Below, piece by piece: positions 39,868 through 48,449 of a stretch of 64,000 bases of DNA (position 1 is its first letter; each line of letters begins with the position of its first letter). The notes beneath the pieces were generated by a model. That model saw nothing but the letters and a program-made list of their open reading frames with translations. It had not been told where the DNA came from and made no database searches. Source of the DNA: an uncultured Planctomycetota bacterium. GTDB lineage: Bacteria > Planctomycetota > Planctomycetia > Gemmatales > HRBIN36. The stretch is taken from assembly GCA_937944855.1 (NCBI GenBank), contig CALFAY010000025.1, positions 1 to 64,000 of the forward strand, read 5' to 3'. The position numbers were made by a program, and so were the translations under genes.

Positions 39868-40320
39868 GTGACGTGGTTTCGCGTCTTCGCCAACAGTGAT
39901 CGGGTTCCCGCTCCGACGGACGTGGCCGAGAGCATTCGCGACCGCTTTCCCCAGATGCAAATGGAATTCATGGCGGACGACGAAGGCTGGCTTGAAGCGG
40001 AAATCACCGATCTTATGACAGGCCACACCTGGAAGCTCTGCCGCTACTGTCGGGATGCTGACGACATCCGCGGGGAGCTTCAAAGTTGGGCAGCGTGGGT
40101 CGAGTGGCAGCCGCCCAGTCCGCAGCAGCAGCGCCTCATGGAGCACATCATCACGGCCAAACAAGTCTTCACTTTCCAGGCCGACGAGGATCCTACCAGC
40201 GAACCACTCGGCTTGGCCCTGATGCAAGTCCTGGCTGCCGCAGCCGAGGGCGTGTACCAGATCGACGGACGCGGTTTCTTTGCCGCCGACGGCGCCCTTC
40301 TGCTCGCCGAAAGCGAGTGA
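39868..40320 (+). CDS. Conserved hypothetical protein in the MoxR operon
   Basis: The start is the GTG at 39868, which leaves a 26-base gap after moxR; the same frame extends upstream inside moxR, but those residues look like a shadow. The 150-residue protein is acidic, soluble and without signal or membrane segment. Features are TWFRVFANSDRVPAP, HTWKLCRYCRDADDIRGEL with a C-x-x-C-like pair, and EGVYQIDGRGFFAADG at the end. I do not recognise a family. Its place between moxR and the DUF58 gene, 19 bases before the latter, suggests it works with the ATPase. Codon use resembles its neighbours, which supports a real gene. Confidence 0.7.
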   Translation: MTWFRVFANSDRVPAPTDVAESIRDRFPQMQMEFMADDEGWLEAEITDLMTGHTWKLCRYCRDADDIRGELQSWAAWVEWQPPSPQQQRLMEHIITAKQVFTFQADEDPTSEPLGLALMQVLAAAAEGVYQIDGRGFFAADGALLLAESE

Positions 40321-40339
40321 GTCGGCGTACAATCACATC

Positions 40340-41320
40340 ATGACGACCGCGGAAAAATATCTGCGTCCTGAAGTCATCCGGCAGGTAAGCCGCCTCGACC
40401 TGCGGGCTAAGTTCATCGTCGAGGGCTTTCTCAGCGGTCTGCATTCCAGCCCGTACCACGGCTTCAGTGTCGAGTTCAGCGAGCATCGCAAGTACGTTCC
40501 CGGCGACGATCCCAAGGACATCGACTGGAACATCTACGCCAAGACCGACAAGTATTACATCAAGAAGTTTGAAGCGGAAACCAACCTCACGAGCTACTTG
40601 GCCGTCGATACCAGCGTCTCGATGGCTTACTCGGTCGAGGACGCCCGCAGACAGCTTCGGGACAATCTGTCCGTCCTCCGGCAATACCTTCGCGGTCGTG
40701 CCGCCGAGGAGGAAAGCAAGGAAAACCTGACGAAATTCGAATACGCGGTTTGTCTGGCTGCCGCGCTCGGCTACCTGATGATCCACCAGCAGGACCCGGT
40801 GGGCTTGGTGGTGTTCGACAAGCAGATTCGCACCAGCCTTCCGCCCAAAAGCAAACGGAGCCAGCTGGGCAGCATCCTGGCCGTGCTCGCTAATCTCAAG
40901 CCGAGCCACGAAGCGACCGACGTGGCCGCCTGTCTGCACCAGTTGGCCTCCATGATCCGGACCAAGAGCCTGGTCATCCTCTTCAGCGATCTGCTGGTCG
41001 AACCGGAGCCGGTCATCAGCGGCCTGCACCACCTGCGGCACCGGGGCAACGAGGTGATCGTCTTCCACATTCTGGACGTCACCGAGCACTATTTCCCCTT
41101 CGAGGGCGTAATCGAGTTTGAGGACCCCGAATCGCATCAGACGCTCGTGGTCGATGCCCGGGAAATGCGGGAGTATTACCTGGAAAACCTGGCCGCCGAT
41201 CAGGAGAAGATCAAACAGGCGTGCGCCCGGGCGGACATCGACTACGTCCGCATCGACACCAGCGTGAGTTTCGACCGAGCTTTGATGAAGTATCTGCTCA
41301 ATCGGCAGAAACGGTTTTGA
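40340..41320 (+). CDS. DUF58 domain protein of the MoxR operon
   Basis: The 326-residue protein starts at ATG 40340 and has no membrane segment. The DUF58 core is at about residues 45-90 (GFSVEFSEHRKYVPGDDPKD then IDWNIYAKTDKYYIKKFEAE). A VWA-like fold with a partial MIDAS (AVDTSVSMAY) follows, then LVILFSDLLVEPEPV. It differs from the DUF58 protein at 3617, which has two membrane helices and lacks DxSxS. It lies between an unknown small gene and the HEAT lipoprotein gene, and is likely the direct partner of MoxR at 38807. Confidence 0.9.
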   Translation: MTTAEKYLRPEVIRQVSRLDLRAKFIVEGFLSGLHSSPYHGFSVEFSEHRKYVPGDDPKDIDWNIYAKTDKYYIKKFEAETNLTSYLAVDTSVSMAYSVEDARRQLRDNLSVLRQYLRGRAAEEESKENLTKFEYAVCLAAALGYLMIHQQDPVGLVVFDKQIRTSLPPKSKRSQLGSILAVLANLKPSHEATDVAACLHQLASMIRTKSLVILFSDLLVEPEPVISGLHHLRHRGNEVIVFHILDVTEHYFPFEGVIEFEDPESHQTLVVDAREMREYYLENLAADQEKIKQACARADIDYVRIDTSVSFDRALMKYLLNRQKRF

Positions 41321-41348
41321 ATGGCTGAAGGAAGCAGAAACGCAGAAG

Positions 41349-42425
41349 ATGAAAACCGTCCACGTCGCTACCACCGCGTTAATGACGTTGGCCGTCACGG
41401 GCTGTGGCTGGCGTCCGCCGTTGCCCGATGCTCCGCCGGCCGTGCGGGAAGCGCGACCCGAGATCGACGCTGAGGCCGTTCTGCGAGCCGAGCAGGTTCG
41501 CAATCTGGCGGCGCGGGGAAAGGACGCGCTGCCTGCGTTGGTATCCGCCCTCGATGATCCCAGTCCTTTTGTCCGCGTGGCCGCCTTGGAAACGCTGGCA
41601 CGCCTTCGCTCCGACGCTTTGCCCGCCTTCGATGCCGTAATGCGCTGTATCGAAAGCGAGCCGGAACGTGCTGAGGCAATCCGTTGCCTGGCCGCTCTCG
41701 GAGCCGAGGGCGTCCCACGTCTCGCGGCCGCCCTGGCTCAGGAAAAGCTCAGTGTCCGCACGGCTGTGATTGAAGCTCTCGGACATCTTGGACGGATGGC
41801 GGAACCGGCTCTGGAAAAACTGGTTCAGGCTGCCGACGACCCTGAGCCGAATCTTCGTCAGGCGGCAGTGATGGCCCTGGGAAACGTCGGCGTGCGGACA
41901 GCAGAGGTAGAGGCGGTCCTGCGGCGGAGACTGGAGGATGCCGATGCGAACATCCGTTTCTTCGCCGGCGATGCTCTGGCTCGGCTCGAAGCCGCCGATC
42001 ACCCCGCGGTGCAAGCCTTGATTACCGGTCTGGAAAGTCCAGATGCTTCCCGGCGCGTCGCTGCCGCGCTGTCCCTGTCTCGGCTTGGTCCTTCCGCCAA
42101 GCCTGCGGTTTCAGAATTGCAACGGCTCCTGGAGAGGGATCCCGAAGCGCAGGTACGAGCAGTGGCTGCCCGGGCCTTGGGACGGATCGAACATGCCGCC
42201 GCGGTTCCCCCCTTGATCGCTGCATTGCGTGACCCCGAACTGGAGGTGCGCAACGCCGCTTGCGACGCCCTGGGCGAAATAGGACCCGCGGCGCGGGAAG
42301 CCCTGCCAGCCCTGCGGGAATGCCTTAAGCCGATCAATGGCCGCGATGCCGCTTATCGAGCTATCCGCAAGATCGAAGGCGACACCGATGCCGTGCCAGA
42401 CCGCCAGGCCCTGCGCAGTCCGTAA
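41349..42425 (+). CDS. HEAT-repeat lipoprotein in the MoxR operon
   Basis: The 358-residue protein has a lipoprotein signal: TALMTLAVTGCGW with the lipobox VTGC and C19 as the acylated residue. From about residue 50 it consists of nine HEAT/PBS-type repeats of roughly 31 residues (PALVSALDDPSPFVRVAALE, PLIAALRDPELEVRNAACDA and similar). Such solenoids are protein-binding scaffolds. The start ATG is 28 bases after the DUF58 stop, and the BatA gene begins 29 bases after its stop, so it belongs to the same operon. A membrane-anchored HEAT scaffold could hold the partner or substrate of the MoxR machine outside the cytoplasm, which is inference. Its frequent appearance in other MoxR operons is not known to me. 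Confidence 0.87.
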   Translation: MKTVHVATTALMTLAVTGCGWRPPLPDAPPAVREARPEIDAEAVLRAEQVRNLAARGKDALPALVSALDDPSPFVRVAALETLARLRSDALPAFDAVMRCIESEPERAEAIRCLAALGAEGVPRLAAALAQEKLSVRTAVIEALGHLGRMAEPALEKLVQAADDPEPNLRQAAVMALGNVGVRTAEVEAVLRRRLEDADANIRFFAGDALARLEAADHPAVQALITGLESPDASRRVAAALSLSRLGPSAKPAVSELQRLLERDPEAQVRAVAARALGRIEHAAAVPPLIAALRDPELEVRNAACDALGEIGPAAREALPALRECLKPINGRDAAYRAIRKIEGDTDAVPDRQALRSP

Positions 42426-42454
42426 CCGGAGACCCGACACGCTGACGATTCCAC

Positions 42455-44674
42455 ATGGGCATCACGTTCCTTGTCCCCTGGTTGCTCGCCGGTGCCGCTC
42501 TGATCGCGGTGCCGATCATCATTCACCTGATCCTGCGGAAAAAGCCGAAGCATCTGCTCTTTCCCGCATTCCGTTATTTGCAACAGCGAAGTCGGACGAA
42601 CCTGCAAAAGCTGCGGCTTCGGCATCTGTTGCTCTTAGCCCTGCGGATGCTTCTGATCGTTGCCATGTCCCTGGCGTTGGCCCGCCCCTTGCTGACGGGA
42701 GGGCCAGAACAGTTGGCTATGGACCAACCCCTGGCCGTGGTGCTCGTCTTCGACACCAGCCCAAGCATGGAATATGAGGACGAAGGAAAGAGCCGCCTGG
42801 ACGAAGCCAAGGAAATTGGGCTGCGATTCCTGGAGTATCTGCCCAGTGACAGCGAAGCGGCCGTGGTGGACACCGGCGAACCCGGCGTGCGGTTCACGAC
42901 GCCCCGAGACGCCGCCCAACTGGTTCGCACTCGCCGCATCCGTCCGCTCAACCAGCCGGTGACGGCAAGCCTTGAGGAAGTTTACCGGTATCTGGAAAAG
43001 GAACCGCCGGAACTGCCGGTCGTTCTGGTGGTCTTCTCGGATCGCACCGCGGCCTCCTGGAATCAGGACGCCGTCCATGCCGTGGTCAGGGCGGCCAAAC
43101 ACCGGGCCGTGGACAAACTCGGTGGAGACATCCCGGCGCTGTATCTGGACCTCGGAGCAGCCGAGCCTCGCAATGCCGCCATCACGGGCTTGGCCCTGAA
43201 ACGCATGGAGCAGGATCAGCCGACGCCGCTGGAGGACCTGCCCACGGGAACGAGCAACCGTCGGCCGATTCTCCAGGCAACCGTCCAGGTTACGGGGGCC
43301 AGCGTGGACACGGATGTGACCTTGTGGATGGACGGTCGGCTGATGGACACCAAGCGGCTGGTGGTTGCCTGTCAACCCGGCCAGAGCATTGCCGAGGTCG
43401 TTTCCTTCGCACCGCTGGAGTTTCCTCCGGAACCGGCCAATCAGGTGCATCAAGGCGAGGTCCGGCTCAAGGCCCGGGATCTTCTGCCCGCGGACAACAT
43501 TCGCTACTACACCTTGTCGGTCCAGGATCGCAAGGTGCTCATCATTGCGGATCGGGCCAATGAAGCCCGTGACTGGCAGGACGTGCTCGAAGCGATTGAC
43601 CAACTCCCGTTGACTTGCGTGGTCTCCGATCCGCGCAACGTCCCCGGCTCGCTTCATCCGGATCAGTACGCCATCGTTTGCCTGGTCAATGTCGCCGACC
43701 CGTCGGTTGCCCTTTGGGGGAATCTGCAACGCTACCTCAACGCCGGCGGCAGCGTGATCGTGATGCCAGGCGAAGACTGTCGGGCCGATGCATACAACAC
43801 GCCGGAGGCCCTGGCCGTCATGCCGGCCCGGCTGGTGCGTAAGGCCGATGTCCCGCCGCCCGGTTCAGCCTTGGCTCCGACCGATTACAACCATCCGATC
43901 CTCGCCCCGTTCAAGTTCTGGGAGCGGCCTCGGCTGCCCGGTCTGGTGTTCCGATATTGGCAGGTCGAACTGCTGTCGAGTGCCAGTCAGGTCGTGTTGC
44001 CCTTCACTCATCGGCAAGAGGACAGGACAGAGCCGGAGCCGGCCGTGATCGAACGCGTTCCCGATCCGAACAAAAACCAAGGTCGGGTGCTTCTGTTCAC
44101 GACGCCGCTGTACCGTCCCCGCAAAGATTGGAATACCCTCTGGGATTCGTGGACTTGCGTGGGATTGACGTTTGCCGCGGCTCGGCATCTGGTGGGCGCT
44201 CGGGACGAACGCCAGAACTTCACGCTGCGGGACGATATCCGCTTCTGGCTGCCGCAAGGCTCCGGAGCAACGGCCTACAGTCTGAGCGGACCTGAAACCG
44301 CCATTGGCGAGATCCGCCCTGGACAAAGCCAGCTTTTTGTGACCGAAGCCCAGCGTCCGGGCAATTTCCGGGTGGCCATCGGCGACTCCTGGCAGCGACA
44401 CTTCAGCGTCAATTTGCCACCCCTGGAGTCCCAGTTGGCTCAACAGCGGCCGTTGGTCGCCGACATCGAGGACTTGCTTGGACCGAACACGGTTTTCCCC
44501 GCGGAGCAGGCCCCAGATCTCAGCGAGTTGACGCGGGAAAAGCTCGGCCAACGGCCCAGCGTCGAGCTGCTGCCCTGGTTCATGATCGCCGTCCTGCTCG
44601 TGCTCGCTTTGGAGAACTTCGTGGCGACGCGGTTTTATCGCCAGGAGCGTCAGCCGGTGGAGAATACGGCATGA
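42455..44674 (+). CDS. BatA/VWA domain membrane protein
   Basis: The 739-residue protein starts with the BatA N-terminal domain: membrane helix 4-27 (LVPWLLAGAALIAVPIIIHL), then RKKPKHLLFPAFRYL and helix 55-77 (LRHLLLLALRMLLIVAMSL). The VWA domain (about 88-250) has MIDAS DTSPSM and a loop VVFSD in LVVFSDRTAASWN. A GATase-like/BatA repeat region follows (QDRKVLIIADRANEARDWQ), ending in a membrane helix near 708-730 (IAVLLVLALENFVATRF). It overlaps the next gene by 4 bases (ATGA). BatA proteins work with MoxR and DUF58 partners at the inner membrane. Confidence 0.92.
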   Translation: MGITFLVPWLLAGAALIAVPIIIHLILRKKPKHLLFPAFRYLQQRSRTNLQKLRLRHLLLLALRMLLIVAMSLALARPLLTGGPEQLAMDQPLAVVLVFDTSPSMEYEDEGKSRLDEAKEIGLRFLEYLPSDSEAAVVDTGEPGVRFTTPRDAAQLVRTRRIRPLNQPVTASLEEVYRYLEKEPPELPVVLVVFSDRTAASWNQDAVHAVVRAAKHRAVDKLGGDIPALYLDLGAAEPRNAAITGLALKRMEQDQPTPLEDLPTGTSNRRPILQATVQVTGASVDTDVTLWMDGRLMDTKRLVVACQPGQSIAEVVSFAPLEFPPEPANQVHQGEVRLKARDLLPADNIRYYTLSVQDRKVLIIADRANEARDWQDVLEAIDQLPLTCVVSDPRNVPGSLHPDQYAIVCLVNVADPSVALWGNLQRYLNAGGSVIVMPGEDCRADAYNTPEALAVMPARLVRKADVPPPGSALAPTDYNHPILAPFKFWERPRLPGLVFRYWQVELLSSASQVVLPFTHRQEDRTEPEPAVIERVPDPNKNQGRVLLFTTPLYRPRKDWNTLWDSWTCVGLTFAAARHLVGARDERQNFTLRDDIRFWLPQGSGATAYSLSGPETAIGEIRPGQSQLFVTEAQRPGNFRVAIGDSWQRHFSVNLPPLESQLAQQRPLVADIEDLLGPNTVFPAEQAPDLSELTREKLGQRPSVELLPWFMIAVLLVLALENFVATRFYRQERQPVENTA

Positions 44675-47082
44675 CCACCACCGACCTTTTGCCGACTCTC
44701 GATCCGCTCTGGCCGCTGGTGGCGATCACCTCCGCCGCGGTGCTGCTGATAGTGCTGACGATCTGGGGCTACCGCGCCCTGACCAACTTCGGCCCGGGAC
44801 GAATCGCCGCCCTCGTCGCCATCCGTCTGGCAGCCTTGGCCGTCGCCTGTCTCGTCCTGCTGCGTCCCTCCTGGGATGTCCGGGAAGTCAAGCGAAACCC
44901 TGGCACGCTCATCGTCCTTTTCGACGCTTCCAAAAGCATGTTGGTCAAAGACGAGGATCCCGGCCTGACACGCTGGAAGGCCGCCCAATTGGACTGGAAG
45001 TCCGCCGGGGAACTGTTGCAGCGACTGGAATCGGAACAACTCCTGCGGGTCATCACCCACCGTTTCCATGACCAGTTGCGGGAAATGGATTGGGATCGGG
45101 AACCCGACGGCGACCGGACGGCGTTGTTGAAAGCTCTCGCCGATGCGTATGAGCATCACAAGCCGCTGGAGCGGGACTCGGTCGGACAGTTGCTCGGCAT
45201 TGTCGTCTTCAGCGATGGTCGGGAAAACGTGGGCAAACCGCCCCTGGAAGCGGTCGTCAGCCGCTTGTCCCGCGCCCCCTGTCCGGTCCACGTCGTTGCT
45301 CTGGGCGCGCCGGGAGGGAGCGAGTTGCAGCCTGACCTGGTAGCCGTGCATATCGAGGCCCCGCAGACGGCGCGGGTCAAGGATCGGCTCGTCGTCCGCG
45401 GCACAGTGCAAGTGCAGCGCTTCGTCGGCCAAGACATCGAGGTCTGGTTGCGGATCAACGATCAGCCGGTGGATCAGGCCGACAACCCGGGCATGCCGGT
45501 GCGGATGGTGCTCCGGCCCACTGCCGCGGTCCAGACCTTTCAACTTGAACTCCCCGCCGGCAAGTTGCCCGACCAGCCCGGTGACGTGCGGGTTTCCCTT
45601 TGGCTGAAGCCGCTGCCGGGAGAACTGACTGAAACGAACAACGAGGTTTCCACCTACGTCACCCTGGTCAAGGAGGGCCTCAGCGTTTTGTACCTGGACA
45701 AGGACAGGGCGTGGGAACCGAGATTTCTTCGCCGGGCGCTGAAGGGTGACGAACGGATCACGCTCTACAGCGCTTACCTCGGGCAGGACACCGGGCCGGA
45801 AGCCGATGCCTGGCGACGGGATTTGCTGCGAGCGTTGCAGGCCGGGGAACGACCCTACGACGTGTACATCCTTGGCGACATGCCCGCGTCACGCTTCGCC
45901 CCGCGAACACCGGAAGGACAGGCCATCCTCGGGCGCATCTACGATCAGGTCAACGACGGAGCTGGGCTCCTGATGATCGGGGGGCACCAGAGCTTCGGGA
46001 ACGGCGTGGACGGACGGGGCACCGGCAGTTGGCGCGGCACGATCATCGAAACCTTGTTGCCGGTGGAACTGGATGCCGTCGGCCATCTGGAAGGGGATGG
46101 CGGTCAGCGACCGGTTCGCTTCGTACCGACCGACGCCGGACTGCGGCACTTCGCCCTCCGCCTGGACAGCGATCCGAACCGCAATCGGGAATGGTGGGAA
46201 CGCTTGCGGCCGCTCGACGGAGCTAACCGGCTCGGTACCCGCAAAAGAGGTGCGACTGAATTGGCGATGACCCCGGAAGGCGATCTGCTTCTGGCGGTGC
46301 AGGAGTATGGGCGGGGCCGCACCGCCGCCTTGGCCGTGGACACTACTTGGCGTTGGGTTCGTCCCGGGCCGCCTCGCAATCCAGACGACCAGGACCGACC
46401 CGGGGCTTTGTCCGAGTCCAGCGAAGCTCATCTGCGGTTCTGGCGACAGTTGATCCTCTGGCTGGCTCGTCAGGAAGAGGCGGGCAAATCGTTGCGCGTG
46501 GAGTTGGACCATCGTCGTTTGGCCGCGGGCAAGGAGCAGGGCGTCACCGTCCAGGCTCGAGAAGTTAGTCCGGGCGGCGACCGCGATCGCCAACGCGTTA
46601 TCAAGGATGCCGAGTTCACCGTCCGCATCCGCCGGCCCAATCAGCCCGAGGATGCTCCTCCCGATGTGCTTTCCGTCCTCCCCGAGGGTACCGACGGTAA
46701 ATATCGCGGAGTGTACTGGAACACCGACGAGCCGGGAGAATACGTCGTGGAAGTCTCGGCCCGGCATCAAGGCACGGAGCTTGGTTCGACGACGGTTCGT
46801 TTCATGACTTACCGCGACGACAGCGAATTGCTCAATCAGGCCGCCAATCACACGCTCTTGGAACAGATCGCCCGGGCAACCGGCGGCACATTCCGTGTCC
46901 ACGGCGGCTTTCGCAGCCTTTTGGAGGAAGTCAACCCCGCAGCCGCTGCTGAATCGGTCAAGATCACCCGCCTCCCCGACTGGAAACAGGCCAACCCCAG
47001 GATGCAAACCCTGTTGTTTCTGCTTTTCGTCGGGCTGTTGTGCGCCGAATGGGTGTTGCGTCGCCTCTGGGGGCTGGTTTAG
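44671..47082 (+). CDS. VWA and glutamine-amidotransferase-like membrane protein
   Basis: The 803-residue protein has N-terminal membrane helices at about 16-36 and 45-65, then a VWA domain with MIDAS DASKSM near residue 90 and GIVVFSDGREN. A middle GATase1-like region (about 338-450; LSVLYLDKDRAWEPRFLR, YDVYILGDMPASRF, GLLMIGGHQSFGNG) lacks a nucleophile Cys in its elbow, so it is probably a non-catalytic binding fold. A final membrane helix (about 780-800) sits at the C-terminus. It starts inside the BatA stop codon. Together these two large proteins form the membrane part of the MoxR system, with opposite domain emphasis. Confidence 0.88.
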   Translation: MTTTDLLPTLDPLWPLVAITSAAVLLIVLTIWGYRALTNFGPGRIAALVAIRLAALAVACLVLLRPSWDVREVKRNPGTLIVLFDASKSMLVKDEDPGLTRWKAAQLDWKSAGELLQRLESEQLLRVITHRFHDQLREMDWDREPDGDRTALLKALADAYEHHKPLERDSVGQLLGIVVFSDGRENVGKPPLEAVVSRLSRAPCPVHVVALGAPGGSELQPDLVAVHIEAPQTARVKDRLVVRGTVQVQRFVGQDIEVWLRINDQPVDQADNPGMPVRMVLRPTAAVQTFQLELPAGKLPDQPGDVRVSLWLKPLPGELTETNNEVSTYVTLVKEGLSVLYLDKDRAWEPRFLRRALKGDERITLYSAYLGQDTGPEADAWRRDLLRALQAGERPYDVYILGDMPASRFAPRTPEGQAILGRIYDQVNDGAGLLMIGGHQSFGNGVDGRGTGSWRGTIIETLLPVELDAVGHLEGDGGQRPVRFVPTDAGLRHFALRLDSDPNRNREWWERLRPLDGANRLGTRKRGATELAMTPEGDLLLAVQEYGRGRTAALAVDTTWRWVRPGPPRNPDDQDRPGALSESSEAHLRFWRQLILWLARQEEAGKSLRVELDHRRLAAGKEQGVTVQAREVSPGGDRDRQRVIKDAEFTVRIRRPNQPEDAPPDVLSVLPEGTDGKYRGVYWNTDEPGEYVVEVSARHQGTELGSTTVRFMTYRDDSELLNQAANHTLLEQIARATGGTFRVHGGFRSLLEEVNPAAAAESVKITRLPDWKQANPRMQTLLFLLFVGLLCAEWVLRRLWGLV

Positions 47083-47182
47083 GCGGGGCGTTGGCGTCGG
47101 AACTGTGGCGCGGTTTAATGGCAGAAGCGGCTCGCGTATCCCGTGCGACCCAGGCTGCCGAGGACCCGGCGGGGGGTGGAGC

Positions 47183-47614
47183 ATGAAACGTCTGGCGGCT
47201 TTGTTGGTAATCCTCCCGCTCCTGTTGGGCGCTGACGATCCCCGCAGCGAATTGAAGAAGATGGAGGGGGCCTGGACCATCGAATCCATTGAGAGGAATG
47301 GGGCGGTCATGGACCCGACCAAGCTCCGCAAGCGGTCGGTCGTCATTCAGGGGGATCGCTACGTCGTCAAGGAGGGCAATCAGGTAATCGAGGCGGGAAC
47401 GTACCGCGTGGATCCCAAGCAATCGCCCAAGGCCATCGACATCCTACCCAACAGCGGCCCTTATGCCGGTAGGGTGCTTCTGGGCATCTATCAGTTGAGC
47501 GACGACGAACGGGCCATCTGCTACGCTCCTCCAGGGATGCCGCGGCCGAAAGTGTTCAAGACCAACCCCAACAGCGGCGAGATGTTCATCATCTACAAAC
47601 GGGTCAAGAACTGA
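47183..47614 (+). CDS. TIGR03067 domain secreted protein
   Basis: The 143-residue protein starts at ATG 47183 after GGGGGTGGAG. A short signal peptide (LAALLVILPLLLGA) is followed by ELKKMEGAWTIESIERNG, the start of the TIGR03067 domain found mostly in planctomycetes. GTYRVDPKQSPKAIDI, LLGIYQLSDDERAICYAP and KTNPNSGEMFIIYKRV complete the family pattern. Members are small beta-barrel-like exported proteins of unknown role. The gene is 100 bases after the VWA gene and 4 bases before the isomerase gene, so it may be transcribed with either. Confidence 0.9.
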   Translation: MKRLAALLVILPLLLGADDPRSELKKMEGAWTIESIERNGAVMDPTKLRKRSVVIQGDRYVVKEGNQVIEAGTYRVDPKQSPKAIDILPNSGPYAGRVLLGIYQLSDDERAICYAPPGMPRPKVFKTNPNSGEMFIIYKRVKN

Positions 47615-47618
47615 AGCG

Positions 47619-48449
47619 ATGCGATACGCCATCTGCAACGAGACCTTCGAAGGCTGGGACCACGAACGCATCTGCCGCTTTGTAGCCGAGCTTGGCTACA
47701 CGGGCTTGGAAATTGCTCCGTTCACGCTGGCCTCTCGCATCACCGAGGTATCAGCGGAGCGGCGAAGCGAACTTCGTCGGCAGGCGGAAGCCGCGGGAGT
47801 TCGCATTGTCGGCCTGCACTGGCTCTTGGCCAAGACGGAACGTTTCCATCTGACGTCGCCGGACAGGGAGGTTCGCCGACGCACGGCCGACTACCTGGCT
47901 GAACTGGCCCGCTGTGCAAGGGATTTGGGCGGGGAACTGCTGGTCCTCGGCTCGCCAGCCCAACGGCGCATCCCAGCAAGCTATGGGCGGGAGCAGGCAT
48001 TCGATTTCGCCTTGGATACTCTGCGGCAGCTTCTGCCCGCCTTGGAAGCAACCGGCATCTATCTTTGTCTGGAGCCTTTGGCTCCGCCGGAAGCCGATTT
48101 CATCCTCAATGCCGCCGAGGCCACCGAACTGCTCGACGCCCTTCAGCATCCGCTTTGTGCGCTGCATCTCGACGTCAAGGCGATGGCCGCGGAGCCGCTG
48201 CCGACGCCGGAGGTGATCCGCCGCTATGGCTATCGCCTGAAGCACTTCCACGCCAACGATGTGAACCGTCGCGGTCCCGGCTTCGGCGAGACCGACTTCG
48301 TCCCGATTTTCGAGGCGCTTCGGGACATCGGCTACGACGGCTGGGTGTCCATCGAGGTTTTCGACTATTCTCCCGACCCGGAGACGATTGCTCGAAACAG
48401 TCTCGCTTACCTCCGGAAATGTGCCGCCCGCGTCGGCCTTGCGGGCTAA
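47619..48449 (+). CDS. Xylose-isomerase-like TIM-barrel sugar phosphate isomerase/epimerase
   Basis: The 276-residue protein has the AP_endonuc_2/xylose isomerase-like TIM barrel. Visible elements are MRYAICNETFEGWDHERICR then ELGYTGLEIAPF at the start, Glu metal ligands in LCLEPLAPPEADF and in WVSIEVFDYSPDP near the end, Asp in ALHLDVKAM and the HFHANDVN segment with a His ligand. The metal site is therefore complete. The substrate is unknown; the family includes ketose epimerases, hydroxypyruvate isomerases and myo-inositol enzymes. It lies 4 bases after the TIGR03067 gene and overlaps truB by 4 bases at its end in the convergent direction. Confidence 0.9.
   Translation: MRYAICNETFEGWDHERICRFVAELGYTGLEIAPFTLASRITEVSAERRSELRRQAEAAGVRIVGLHWLLAKTERFHLTSPDREVRRRTADYLAELARCARDLGGELLVLGSPAQRRIPASYGREQAFDFALDTLRQLLPALEATGIYLCLEPLAPPEADFILNAAEATELLDALQHPLCALHLDVKAMAAEPLPTPEVIRRYGYRLKHFHANDVNRRGPGFGETDFVPIFEALRDIGYDGWVSIEVFDYSPDPETIARNSLAYLRKCAARVGLAG

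Noticed and set aside
45889..47346. A 485-codon leftward frame opposite the VWA/GATase-like gene
   Set aside because: It lies within a well-supported gene and has no recognisable motif or ribosome-binding site.
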